A stretch of DNA of 64,000 nucleotides. It comes from Carposina sasakii (Eukaryota > Arthropoda > Insecta > Lepidoptera > Carposinidae). This document shows positions 12,501 to 27,500 of this stretch, one piece after another. A model generated the notes under the pieces. The model saw only the letters and a program-made list of their open reading frames with translations, ran no database searches and was not told the origin of the DNA. The translations under genes were made by a program, and so were the position numbers. Location: the NCBI GenBank assembly GCA_014607495.2, contig CP053172.1, forward strand, positions 3,300,888 through 3,364,887, read 5' to 3'. Each line of letters opens with the position of its first letter. Positions within the stretch are counted from its first letter, which is position 1.

Positions 12501-15500
12501 TTTTTGAAAAAAAAAATTTAAATTCCTTGATCGTGCGAAATTTATAATGTCTAGTGTTTATGTTAGTTTTTTTATAGACAGATATTAATTATTTTTCGTG
12601 AAAAAATCCTGCTACGCGCGTCTATGTGCATTTATGCAGAAAAACGCAGTCTATTTACTCAACTTTGGACCCTAATATTTTGGAAACCAGACACTTCCCA
12701 GGTATGCTTCCATGGAGAAAAATGATCGTGATGATGAGGAGATTCCGTAGTTTTCGGGAACGTTGACGACCAAAAATCACCCTGTATGTACTATTAGGAA
12801 GGGAAAAACATACATACTGAAATACGAAATGGGCTAAGCAGAACTGCATGATCGTAAGGGAGATGCCATAGCCACGTTAGCATAGCGCGGACAGATGTAA
12901 TGATGAAGCGACAAAAAACTGTCAAATATTCGCATTTAGCCAGGACGGGTTAGAATCAGACGCGGCTTGTGATATTTTTTGATGGGGGTTCAAATCGGGG
13001 TTTGATAATAAAAATAAAATAAAATAAAAATATTTTATTTAAGACCACTAAGTCCATAGATGGTTATCAGTAATATAAACATTTTTAAAACAAATTAATA
13101 TAAAAACAAAATAAAAGAAAATAAATTAAATCAAAGTAAATTAAAATAAATTAAATCAATTGAAATCAAACCACTTTCAACTACATTCGATGTTTATTAA
13201 AATTACTGGCAGGATAGACCCGCGGTCCCCAGGCCACTCACTTCCCGCACGATGAAAGTTTTGATGTATATATTCCAATCAATGCGAGAAACTTTGATAT
13301 CGCGTTCTAGGATCTCTAAAATTCTGTTTGCGTCCTGTAGATGGCTCCGATTAACTCACACACTCTCTATTATCGCTGTCGCTTTGGCTAGGCTTTGCTA
13401 TTGCCATGGCTTGCTATAAGTGAGAAACCAGTTACTGATGATCCTAGTGATGATGATGATGATGATTTATTCGATAACTTACGTAAAATGAGAGACAATA
13501 ATACTGATTTACATGATGATCAAATCAGTAACGTTATAAACAAAGGTCAACGTAAGTACAGCGATTCTGATAGTGATGTTACAAGTAAAGTCAGGAAAGT
13601 TCGACGAAAAAGGACTCTTTTTTTTTTGACGTCTTAGGAATTTGCTTACCAAATATGCCGGCATCGGTGTGTATGACGTCAACGAATTTGGCGTCAGTGG
13701 GGTCCAGCCGTTGCTCCAGGGGTAGCTTATCGAATAGTGGGAACGCTGGGTCCAGCCCGGTGATTCTTGATACCCGGCCTAGGGTGAAGAAATACTCAGG
13801 TCAGCCTATTGCAGTCCATTACTGGACGTAGGCCTCGCCCAGGGCACGCCACAAGGCTATAGGGGTTTTTGCCAATAGTCACCACGCTAGGCAGGCGGGT
13901 TGGTGACCACCGCAGTGTGATTTTCGGACTACATTGTCAACACGGGTGGCGCTGCTGTCCACCTCACGGAAACCCTTAATATCTCAAGATACCCACGGGC
14001 AAATATAGGGTGGTTCTATTTTAGCTGCCGTCTAACGTACTTAATGGGACGGAAACATTCAAAACTGGCCTTAGACAAATAATATTATTTAAGGTCCTGG
14101 GTTCCAATCCCAGTAGTGGCAAACATTGGTATCAATTGAATGAGGTTGGGCGGAAATGCGCATATCACACACTTACTTAGCACATAGTTAAGGGTGAGCC
14201 TACCGCCGCTCACACGTACCTGATTTAATGGCGCTGCCCGCCACACCGGCCGACTGCGCCCCCAAACTGTGGCCTATTAGATGAGTGTTGGACAAATCCA
14301 GACCTCTGTAATAAGAAGGTACATCATCATCTTCTTCCTGTTCCCATTTATTTGGGGTCGGCGCAATATGTTCTTTTCTTCCATTCATCCCTATTATCCG
14401 TCATCTCATTGCTCACTCCCAGTACACGCATATCCTCCCTCACACAGTCCATCCAACACTTCTTTGGTCTACCTCTTCCTTTATATCCATCCACGCACGC
14501 ACAACGCTCTCTGTAAAATATACCTTTCATCGCTTTACATGCCCGTACCAAGACAGACGGTTACTTCGTAACTTGTCCGAGATCGGCGCAACTTTCAAAC
14601 TTCCTCTTATATACACATTTATTATTTTATCTATTCTTGTAACTCCACGCATCCGTCTCAACATTCTCTACTCGCTTACATGCAGTTGATTTTCATCCTT
14701 CTTCTTTACGGATTTAAGCATTCAGATCCATACAAGACGACAGGTCGAATTACGGTGTTATACATATAGCAAAGGCAAATATGCTGACTTTAGACTTTAT
14801 ACAAATAGTTTTTACGCAAAAGTTTGTTTTTATTAGAAAGCGTAGTGCGTCCTTGCTAGACCGCGTACGGAACAGTTTAAACAGCATACTTAACGTGTTA
14901 GCCAGCAGGTGGGACTCCCCTCTAATGGAGAGAGATTAATGCGGCTGCACAGGTGCACAAGTTGGGTCCATAATTGAGCCCAATCAAATTTTATTTTGTA
15001 CCTAATTGTGATTTTATTTTATTTATAATTGTTACTAACATAAAGGCATCTCATACGACTACTATGTATTAATATCTGAAATAAAATATTTGAATTTGAA
15101 TTTAGACAATGATTCTGAAGGGAAAAACCACTGAAAATTCCTAAAACTTCGGATTTTCAAATTTCATATTTTTCAACACTAAAACTGTGCACTTATAAGT
15201 ATTTCATTTATGTAGGCCGAGATGATATCTAAAAGTCAAGATTTAAAAAAACGCTTTATTATGAGTCAAACGCAAGTGATTCAAAAAACAGCAATCATAA
15301 ATGATCTTTCTTCTATGCTGCTCTGGGAGTTAAAAAAAACGTATAATACTACAGCTGCTTCTCTTCCCGGGCATACTGTACAAGTCCATAGTGGGACAAG
15401 AGAGTCTTGGTGATGGGCTGACCACCTGTCACTACTAACCGAACTTGTACATCTCAACTATACCCTTAAAATTGGTCAGAAGTGGCACCATGTGATTCTA

Positions 15501-18500
15501 TTGGCCCTTTTAAGCGGTGATAGCCCAGTGGTTAAAACGTGCACCTTCCAAGCGGGAGGCGTAAGATCCCAGTCACGGGCCTTACCAATGAATTTATTTC
15601 ATGTACAGATTTTAATGTTGTAAAATTGTCACTTAGCTCGTGCCTTGGAAAGCACGTAAAACCGTTGGTCCTGCGCCTGATCTCTCCGGTCGTGTCGGCT
15701 TTCCGTCCCATCGGACTATGACAGTGAGGGAATAGAGAGTGCATCTGTGTTTGCGCACACACTTGTGCACTATAATATCTCCTACGTACCTGGCCAATCT
15801 CCGTAGAGATTGGTCGCCTTGACCGAAATACGGTCGGAGATCATCATCATCTAGTGCTCTGCTTACCCCGTAAGGGATAAAGGCGTGATTATATGTATAA
15901 ATCATCTGTTGTAAGTGGAAACAGATCATGCGTTTTGGTACACTCAAGCCCATAAGCCCATAAAGCCATTCACAGAGAGCGCCCGATACAATTAGCTCAG
16001 ATAAGCAAACATTGCAAGTAAAACACTGAAGGCAGATGAAGGAGCATGTCTTACCTAGACACTAAATAGTCGATGAACTGTGCGGCGAACTGGCCAATGA
16101 ACCACGTGTTCTCCGCCGCCCGGAAGTACCACGGACCCGCTTCCAGGGTCTGAGCGTCCACCATGATGACGTTGGTGTCTCCGCGGAGGATGTAGGCTGG
16201 AAACCAAATTGTATACATTTTAGACGATGATGGCCCAATGCATGGAGAAGAAATAAAAGAGGAGCAGCGGCTAAGTATATTTTCATACAAAAATAGTGTG
16301 CCGCTGAGCGGGAGTGAAGTATGAGACGAGGGGAGCATTCTAAAACTGTAGCCCTGCACATTTACATAGAAACCACCTTGTAGTGACTAGTCAAACTATT
16401 TGCATAAGGGTGTTACACTGGCGCTAAAGCTCCGTCCCTATCATGACGTCATGGCCTCACGTGACCACACGACTCGGTTCATAGTCCCACGTCCTCTTTT
16501 ATACCTTCTCCATGGCCCAAAGCTTAGGACGTGCGCCTTTCAGCCGTACGGCGCAGGTTCGATCCCATTTGTTTATATGCGATTTTTATGATCTTGACCG
16601 AATGCGAATTTGACCATAAGCGACGGATCATCATGATCTTCCTGCCCTTATCACATTATTAATGGGATCGGCGCAATATGGTTTCTTTCGAGACTCATAT
16701 TGTCAAAAATTGGGCGTTTGTTTTACTGCCATGCCGGTTGCGTGCCTGACGCAAACCTTTAGTCACGGGTCCTTCCTTACATGAAATTTTATTCAGTGGC
16801 AGCACTCAAAATATTGCACGACAAAGTTCAAAACGGACGGCTTAACATTTCCGAGGGAATAGAGAGTGACCTATGTTTACATCATACCCTCTCTAATGTA
16901 GACGCCGCTGCCATCTTGCGGCTCCTCCATGAACGCGTGGAAGTAGATGACGGTGGGCTCGTTAAAGTTGATGTGCGATGCGAACAGTCGCTCGTCGTCT
17001 CCTAGCAGCAACTCTTGAGGCTGAACCGGGTTGTACCTTACGTAACATAAATACATACATTTAGTCACCCCCATTGTCCCCCAAATAGGTTGGGGAGAAG
17101 TGTGCAAATTGCACACCCGCGTTTCACCAGTCAGCGTATTATGTCCCACGTGGTAAGGGGTGAGACTATCGCCGCTTTTCGTGCACAAATACAACAATCT
17201 AGCGGTCGGTAACGAATCTAATAGGAAATGTTTCCATGCCTTTCTTAATAGGTATTATATTATAAGCTATTTAGCGTCAGACCCTCTTCCGTTAAATACG
17301 TGCACCACGAGCAAGTTAGGTTGACATTTTTTTTTTGTATTTACATCGAAAGATCACCAGGGTCGGCCCGCCCGTACGGCGAACGGAGCAGTCGCTCCAG
17401 GCGCCAAATCCTAGAGGGCGCCTAAATGGTAAAGATATAGGCTATTAGGTATATTATTATTAGGAGCAAACAGGGGAGGCGCCATAATTGGATCTCGCTC
17501 CATTCTAAAATTTACTTCGGGCCGGCGCTGAAGATCACACAATAATATGTAGAACCATTAACAAAACAATAACTTTCCTAGATAAAACAAATTTCAGACT
17601 TGCCCAAACACTCTTAACTATGCTTTACTAATCAGATCAGGTATGTTAGAATTGTTAAAATAACAACGCACGAGCCGAGCGAGCGAAGCGAGCCCGTCGC
17701 GAGAGTGGCCGGCAAAGTTTTTTGTTTATATTGTTCAAAATGCCTAGCCATTTTATAACACGGCGTGTTATGTTGAAAATACGTATTGTATGCCTTCAAC
17801 ATTAATACAAAGTATGATATTATATCAGATATAAAGTTACCTTGTATATAGCTGAAACCGCATGTCCCTGCCATTTTTGACGAACGGACATTTCACTTTG
17901 TCGACCGGAGCCAGCTGTAGTAGCGAGTCTTCGAATTTTATTCCCGGCGGCCCTGTAATATAAATAAATATATATTCATATCAGAACACTTTCACAGCAT
18001 ACAGGATGTTTTTTCGTTGCCACTCTTAACGAAAGGTACGTACTCTATACATCAAATAAAGTAAGTTTATGCCAAAAAATGCTGGGAAAATCACCCTGTA
18101 TGTATAGATAATGAAATAACATATCCGTGAATACTTTCGCCCGTGCGTAATTTGTATTCAAAGTTGCGGTTACATTCGTAATAGTATGTAACCAAACCAC
18201 AGGTTCGGCCGTAAATTTTGTTATAAATCCAGGGAAAGTATTATATAGGAAATACAAACTAGAAGAAGTATAGAAAAATGATTTAAAAAAAATATTTCCA
18301 ACGGCTACTAGTGGACGCCCGAGACTCCAAAATGTCAAAATGATCCAGAATAAAAATATTTTTCCGGAATAAAAGGTAGCCTATCTCCTTTCTCAGGCTC
18401 TAGACCAGTGGTTCCCAAAGTGGTCCAGGTGGACCCCCAGGGGTCCACAGGTGACTTAATGGGGGTCTACGTTGACGTGAAAAAATGTTGGTTTACAATG

Positions 18501-21500
18501 GATTCGTATGTGGTGTAGTCCTGCAGGGGGTCCTCCAGAACCAGTTAGCTTTTGAAAGGGGTCTATGAGAATAAAAGTTTGGCAACCCCTGCTCTAGACT
18601 ATCTGTGTACCAAATACCATTTAATTTAGTTTAGTAGTTTTGGCGTGAAAGCGAGACATAGACAGACAGAGTTACTATCGCATTCATAATATTAGTTAAG
18701 GATTAAATAAATTAATTAACAAGATATATCTACTCCTAGCTATCGGTTTTCCCAACATTATAACATCCAACTTTGTGTTGGGGGTTAAACGAACATTACA
18801 ATAATAGTCACATTACAACATAGTATGCACTAAATAGTTGTTATGTAGAGCGTGCCGTTTGATCGATGTTTGCAAACATATATGTATATATTAATTAATA
18901 TATTCGAAGCGCTGGCGCAGCTTAGGTACCTAATTTGTAACACGCGCGTGTCATATTCGGAACCATAGCATAGTTTTAAACAAAGTCGCTTCCCGCTGTC
19001 TGTCCCTATGTATGCTTAGATCTTTTAAACTACTCAACGGATTTTGATGCGGTTTTCTTAGATAGACAGAGTGAGATTCAAGAGGAAGGTTTATACAGGA
19101 TGATTTTTGGTCGTCAACGTTCCCGAATACCACGGAATCTCCCCATAATCACAATCATTTTTCTCCATGGAAGCATGGAAGGGAAGTGTCTGGTTCTCAA
19201 GATATTAGGGTCCAAAGTTGAGTAAATAGACTGCGTTTTTTTTTTGCATAAATGCACATAGATGCATGTAACAACTTTTTTTCATGAGATATAATTAAAA
19301 TTTGGCTATAAGAAAACTAACACAAACACTGCGGATACTATAAATTTCGCCAGATCAAGTATTTAAAAAAAAAAAACGTTAATTTTACATCGTTTCCCAG
19401 CATTTTTTTTTGGCATAAACTTACTTTATTTGATGTATAGAGTACGTACCTTTCGTTAAGGGTGGAAACGAAAAAACATCCTGTATGTATTATGTCCAGC
19501 AGTTATCAACGAAATAGTATCCAAAAATTTTGTTTGTTTGTCTGTTTGTCTGTGCGTTTGTGCACGCTAATCTCAGAAACGGCTTAACCGACTTCGATGC
19601 AGTTTTCAGGAATATGTTGTGACAGGTCCCACTTAACATATAGGCCACTTTTTATCCCGGGAAAATGTTTTTATCCCGGATAATTTCGGCATTTTGTTTT
19701 GTCCACTAGTTATTAAATAAAGTCCTTGTAAAATGCGGGGATTCACTAGAATACATCAGCTGCATCTCCTTCCGTGCATGTCGTAAGAGTCGGCTAAGGA
19801 ACTCGGGCATTCTCTCAGGCGTTAAGCTAGCAACTGGTCACTTGATCATTCACATCTGTTCCCGTTATACCAAACAGAAGAAACACCTTAATTTTATTAA
19901 GTGGCTAGCGGTCACCCACGACTTCATCCCCGTGAAAGGGTATTCCACCCGGACGAAGCCGGGGCACTCGCATCTATTTAGAAAAACCGCATCAAAATCC
20001 GTTGCGTAGTTTTAAAGATCTAAGCATACATTATATAGGATAGACAGCGGCAAGCGACTTTGTTTTACAATATGTAGTGATAAACCCGTGATCAGATATA
20101 AAATACACCGAATAAACTTAAAATGTTTCACAGAAGACCTACCCTATAAAAACAGGTGGTCACCGGTCACCCGGTCGCCGGCTTACGCAACATGTCGCCG
20201 GACCGCTTGTTACGTGCGCGCGCGCAGGAAAATGTAGCCGCCGCAATTAGACGCGAAAAATAAGGTATTGGCAGGATACCGTGTCGCCACTACTAATCAC
20301 ATCAAATATTCTAACTAAACCTAATTTTATTTAGAAGTAGAATAGAATCCGAATGAATGAAATCAGGTTTTTTGTTAGGCACATTTTTTGTGTTTTACTA
20401 GCACCGGTAGTTCTTAAATTAATATTGATACGTACATGTATAAGATATATTTATGCACTTATATAAATTATAGTCTGTATTTGTCTGTAAATATATTATA
20501 TTCTGTGAATTCTGTGACGTCAGCTCCCATTAGGTCCTTTCAGCTGAATCCTAGCAGCATTCAGCTGAAAAGGGACCTATTTGGCGGTTGCACTTACACG
20601 GGACGTGACTGCGGGGCTCCAATTAGGGTGCACATTCGCCATCCGTGTTGACAACATAGTCCAAAATACAAACTGCGGTCACCAACCCGCCTGCCCAGCG
20701 TGGTGACTATGGGCAAATACCCCCATGGCAGTCTTGTGGCGTGCCCAGGGGGAGGTCTACGTCCAGCAGTGGACTGCAATAGGCTGATGATGATGACATA
20801 CAGCGGGGAGCACGGAGAAGGATACGAGTATAGGGTACATTCTGTAGTCCACGCGAACGAAGTCGCAAGCAACAACTTGTTAGTAACTAATCCAATGGGA
20901 AATGTTTCCGTGACGTTTTAAATAGATATTAAAAAATTACTAGCTGATCCGGCAAACGTTGTTTTGCCATGTAAAAGGGGTTGATCCTAGAGGGGTGAAC
21001 ATTCATGGTTGTATGTATTTTACTATGCTGTATCATAAAAAAATTAAAACAAAAAAATTTGTCAAAAAAATAAAATAAAAAATTTAGGGGTGGACCACCC
21101 TTAACATTTAGGGGGATGAAAAATAGATGTTGTCCGATTCTCCACCCTAACCGATATGCATGCTAAGATTTACGAAAATCGGTCGAGCCGTTTCGGAGGA
21201 GTTTAACTTCTAACACCGTGACACGAGAATTTTATATATTAGAAGATGAATAAAGAAATGGAAAAAATTGCGAGTGCGACTCGAACCCACGACCTCTGCA
21301 TTCCGTGCCATTATAAGATATTATAAGCTATTAATTAAGCGTCAGAGCCTCGTCCATTAAATAGCAGGTTGCTTCACGGGCAGGTGATGTTGACTTTGGG
21401 TTTTTATTAATCGAACCTTCTTACATAATCTTCCCCCCCCTCTTAAATAAACTTTTATATGAAGAACTAAACTAAATCTTTATTGATGCTCTATGTGCTA

Positions 21501-24500
21501 TATTTATTTAAGTTATTTGTATATTGTCGTCACATGATTACATTGTGCACATGTGATTTCCTTATGTTCGCTAATCACGAAATTTTAACTGGTTGGCTGG
21601 AAGAAATCCCTAGTGGAGATAAGCTCGCCTTTGTACATTATCTGTGTGTTTTATGTCTCCAATAAAGAATATTAATAAATGTAACTTACGTATCAAAGAT
21701 AAAAAACACGCAAACGGCACTGCTGCAATCATTTTCCAGAAGTGCGTAGACAAATTAAAAAAAAAATATCACCACTTGTAAAGATAGTTTTGTAAAGCAC
21801 TAACTTGCTTGACTATTTTCACGGAAATACTTAGGAAAATTATGTTGTAGCGCGTTCTAGTTGAAACGTTAAAGGGGGGAGGATAGGTCGGTAACAGTTT
21901 AGTGCACAGCTCGTATAGAATCAATCTGATAATTTAAATTTTGTTATAATCACCAAATTCATCATACCGGTGCTGTTCTTGCTATCCACAAATATGTTCT
22001 TAAGTAGCTGGTAGAGAATGCCATAGAAGGAATTAAGTATAAAAATTGTTTTTGTTTTATTTATCTACAAGATGATTTTTGGTCGTCAATGTTCCCGAAA
22101 ACTACGGAATCTTCTCATCGTCACGATGATTTTTCTCCATAAAAGCATACCCGGGAAGTGTCTGGTTCCCAAGATATTAGGGTCAAAAGTTGAGTACATA
22201 GACTGCGATTTTCTGCATAAATGCACATTGACGCGCGTAGCAAGATTTTTTCACAAGAAATAATTAATATCTGTCTTTGAAAAAACTTTTGAATAAACGC
22301 TGGACACTATAAATTTCACCCGATCAAGTAATTAATTTTGTTTTTCAAAAAAATTTACATGGTTTCCCAGCATTTTTTTGGCATAATCTTACTTTATCTG
22401 ATGTATAGAGTACGTACCCTTTGTTAAGGGTGGCAACGAAAAAACATCCTGTATATCTAAGTACATACTTATGCACACGGCTGTGTTCTCGAAATAGGGT
22501 AGACAGAACTGCAGTGTCAAGTCGCTCGCCGCCCCTGATTTCCTTAGTCGACTCTTACGACATGCACGGAAGGAGATGCAGCTGATGTATTCTATGTGAA
22601 GCTCCGCATAAACACAGGTCAACGGGGGTTTCATCTGTCGAGTGTGTTACGTCACACGCTTTTCACCCGACTGCGTTAGGAGAGTTATATTTTTCAAGTA
22701 AGTATATGTATTTATGCATTTATTTATTCGGCACGGTCTAGATCATTTGAGGCGAAACTGATACCGTGATCAGAGTGTACCCAAAGGCGTGATCAGTTTC
22801 CACTCGCAACTGATCATATGATCAGAGTGGGCTAACCCACTTCGGCCGTAAAATTAGTGGTTATTAGTAATTGATTTTTCATTTCAAAGCAAAACTTATT
22901 ACCTTACCAGTGGCCGTCCGCGACTCCGTCCGCGTGGACTACAGAAAAAACAAAATTTCGAAATTATCCGGGATAAAAACATTTTCCCAGGATAAAAAGT
23001 AGCCTACCTGTTAAGTGGGACCTGTCACAATATATTTCTGAGAACTGCATCGAAATCGGTTCAGCCGTTTCTGAGATTAGTGTGCACAAACGCACAGACA
23101 AATAGACAAACCGACAAAAATTCAAAAAATCATTGTTTTGGGTACTATAGCGTTGATATTTTTTGTCATATATCTTCCATGTACAGACAGCGATCCGTTA
23201 CATTTTGATTATATGTATAGATGAAATTATACAGATACAAGTATATTAATCACTAACATACTAACTTATTGGACCGGTCTATTGGACGTTGCTGTTGCAA
23301 TGTTAACTCTAAGCGAATTCAGTACGGTTGCATTTCCAATGTATTTTAAATGACCTTGTATTCTATGCAGGGTGTTCCATATACTCATTGTGACATAAGG
23401 AGGGTTGTGGGAAGGGTGCTCCAGGTCTTCCCAGCGAAGATTTTAAATGAAAGTAAATTTGTGATGAGCAAAATATAATCTCGACAATAATTATTTACAT
23501 AGCAAAAGCAAATTCAAAGTCCAGTCAACTTATAAATAACCGTTGCCTAGCTGCAAGTTTTCAGCGATCCGCAATGCAATTGTTGCGTGGTTTGGTGGCG
23601 GCGGAACCCAGCCGCTACAGGGTTATGTTTTTCGAGTGTGCTCGTATATGGTCGAGTCTAAAGCCTAAGCGGTTAATCGCATTTGATTGAGCTTACGATA
23701 GTATCATTAGATGCGTCAGTCGTTAGAGTGACACTGGGTCAAAATGTTTACGCAATTTATTTATTTGTTTACGGGTATATTTTAAGGGGATAAGTTGTCT
23801 ATTTGTGGACTATATCCATAGCTTTTTCTGCTCTTTTCAGTCATTCGGGACAAACTATACAGGCTGTTTGTGACCGCCGTTTGTGGCGCGCCGGTCAAAT
23901 GTGATACCATGACTTCACACCATGATTCAGAGGCGGAAAACACTGAAAATTTTCGCAGGACAAATCCAAAATTTTCCAATTTTTTTTTTAATAATTTCAG
24001 GAATGAAATAGTTTAGTTCGTTTATTTAGGCCTTAGATAATAACTTAAAAATAAAACCTTATAAAAAATGTGATTTTCAAAAAAAAAAATGTTGCCCTCA
24101 ATAAAGTTCAAATAACTGATCAACCCTAATGGAGAGTGATCCAAAAAACAGAAATGTGTCACACAATACCTACCTAACTAATAAGCCCATTTAATTAGTC
24201 ACAGGATCGCCCGATACAATTGACGCGGAGAGTAAATATTACTGATAATCAAATAAAAAATACATTTCCTGCGAGTTATAACACTGTCGTATAACTCAAC
24301 ACAATGGTACTTGTTCAGCATTTCAGTATTTGCCTGGCTGTCACCCACACCCTGTATGTATTGATAAGTTTGAGTATATTCCCCGTTCCAAGAAATCGTG
24401 TCAATTATTTTTATTCCACATTGATATTTTTTTATGAAGATGAATTGAGGCCACCAGAACCAGAGTGGCCCAAACCACAATTTGTGAAAATATTAGTTAA

Positions 24501-27500
24501 GCACGACAATGCCCCTTTCAAACCCCCAAGCTCAAAGCCAGAGTGGCTCAAAGGTAATTTCAGTAAACAATCATAGATGACATAAAAAAAATATGTTGTG
24601 GCATCTTGATTCTTATTAAAATATTAATAGAGCATAGTATTTTGGCATATATCCACATATTCGTATTTTGTATTTGGGCCACTCTGGTTCTGGTGGCCTC
24701 AATTAGCAATGAGAATAACACCTTGCCCAGCGTATATATCTATGTTATTTCTCTACTCCCTCAAGTTTCCTGTTGGCGGTGCGTTATTAAATGTTACATA
24801 CATGTGTACGCCCACGGTTATGCGTAGACATAACATACACACTATGATATAGTGGAAGCAAGAGAGTAGTTCATCGAACGTCCGGCCTATGTATGTAATG
24901 TACACTTGCACCTTTATTTATAAGGTCGGAACAGTATGGTTTCACGGCTGTTTGTTTTACGGCCGGCTGCCTGTTTCAGGCCTCAACCCTACTTAGCTAT
25001 AGCTAAGTGAAATTTTTTGTATATTAAAATCCGTAAGTACATCAAATAAATTGAGTGGTGCAGGCCCCTGACTGGAATCGAATCGAAGGCGTTTTCGACT
25101 GAAAGGCGCGCGTCTTAACCAATGGGATATCGTCGCAGTACATAGCTATGTATACCTATGTCCGTAAGGACATGCGATTGATAATATTCTAGTGACATCC
25201 AGAATCTGTTAGGCCCAGTTCAACGTAAAGACAGGTTGTTTTTTCGTTGCCACCCTTAACGAAGCGTTACGTTACGAAAGCGTACTCTATACCTATACAT
25301 CAAATAAAGTAAGATTATGCCAAAAAAATGCTGGGAAAAATAATGTATATTTTTTGTGAAAAAAATCTTGCTACGCGCGTCTATGTGCATTTATGCAGAA
25401 AAACGCAGTCTATTTACTCAACTTTGGACCCCAATATCTTGGGAACCAGACACTTCCCAGGCATGCTTCCATGGAGAAAAATGATCGTGATCATGAGGAG
25501 ATTCCGTAGTTTTCAGGAACCCTGTATACACACGGCCAAGTTCCCAAAATGGGATGGTCAAAACTGCAAGACCATATAGGAGAACCCATGTTTGGCATAT
25601 AGGGACAGTGACTAGGCGGAGGTATTAATGTTAAGAGCTGTTCTGTACCCTAGTCGGCAGATATAGTTTTGACTTGATTCAGTTCTAACTCTATAAGTAA
25701 ACTTTTTCCATGTTTTCACAATGACTTATGTCCACATTTTTTACTGATACGATTTAATTGTCTCAACCGCTCGTTGTAATCATCCGTGAATGGAGCGCGT
25801 TGTATTATCGCATTATCTATCATCGGTTATGTAGGTTAAGGCGATGAGCTGGCAACTTGTCGCTGATCTTACGTAGCTGGGATTCGGCGGGAAAAGCTGG
25901 AAGGGTGCAGGTGTTATTTTCTTTCTTTTATTCTTTATTCTTTATTGCACATACACAAAAAGAAATATGGCATACAACATTAAAGAAGAGATGCATGTAC
26001 AATGGCAAGCTTATCTCTACCAGAGATCTCTTCCAGCAAGCCAAGCAAGTAAAGAGAAATTGTTAACAACAGGGTAACATGTGCAATTAAACAAATTCTA
26101 AGAAACTACAAAACTACATTAAGAAAAAAAAAAGGAGAAATAACAAATGACAGCATATTCATATAATGGACAGTAGTGATCCTTCAGCTTTTCCCTAAAT
26201 GTGCCAACAGTGTGACAATCTCTAACCGTGTGGGGTAATTCATTCCAGAGCTTAACCGCCCGAACCGAGAAAGAATACCCAAATGCCCCAGAATTAAATC
26301 GGGGAGTTTGTAGCAGTGATGCCGTATTGGATCGGAGAGGCCGATCTCTTGAAAAGAGATATTTAAAGCGCTCACTGAGATATAACGGAGAAAAACGATA
26401 ATTTAAAATTTTAAAAAGGAGTGTTAATAGATGAGTATTCCGGCGAAAACGAATCGGGAGCCATTTTAACTCTTTACGAAAGTGAGATACGTGATCAAAT
26501 TTACGTAGTCCATATATAAATCGGATACCTAAATTCTGTAGACGTTCGAGTTTATTTAGCAGCTCCTCATTGGCGTCGAGATAGCAAACATCCGCATAAT
26601 CAATAAGAGGGAGAATAAGGGTCTGGGCAAGACTTATTTTAGTTTTAAAAGGCAGAAAGTTCTGAAGACGCTTAAGCGAATGAAAGGATGAGTGCACCCT
26701 CCTACTTACTTCGCCAACCTGAGCTGTCCACGACATTGTGCTGTCAAATATGACCCCTAGGTTTTTGACCGTATCTGTGAAGGGAATCGGGATCTGGTCA
26801 TAAAACAATTGCGGAATATCCGACTGCCGCAAGATGTTCAGATTATGTCTACTACCTATGATTATGGCTTGGGATTTACCCGGGTTGACTAACAGGCCAA
26901 ATGATTTCGCCCAATCCCGAATGCGCACCAAGTCCTCGTTCATCTCCTTCATAGCTAACCTTACATTTTTAACGTTAAAATGTCTATAAAGCTGAAGGTC
27001 ATCAGCGTAGAGATGAAAGTAAGAGGTTAACATTTCCGAAACAGAGTTGATGAAAATTGAAAAGAGCAGGGGTGACAGTACGGCGCCCTGGGGTACGCCC
27101 GCCGTGATGCTACACCAGTGTGATGTAAAATCGTCAACGCGCACGCATTGCTGACGACCATTTAAGTATGAATTGAACCATTCAGTAACCAGAGGAGATA
27201 CGTTAAGAGAGCGTAGGATGGCAAGTAGGATGTCATAGTCAACACAGTTAAACGCACTGCTGAAGTCCAATAAGATTTCTTGTGAAAATCTAAAATTATT
27301 TGTAAATGGCTTGCATGTATGTGTCCGTAAAGTGATGTTTTCTGGTAGATAAGTTATATTTTGATTACTTGTGATGTGAATCTAGTGCGTGTGCATGGTT
27401 TTATACGCAGGTAAGCTGAGTAAAACTTTAGCCGGAATACGATTTCTTCATGGGCCCATGTAAGTAAGTTGTTTCTGCAATTATTTTCCATTTTGACTAA

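Noticed and set aside
24304..24576. Pro/Trp-rich frame as an extra ADAR exon
   Set aside because: ADAR exons 5 and 6 already join in phase with family-conserved sequence; no room for an insertion there.
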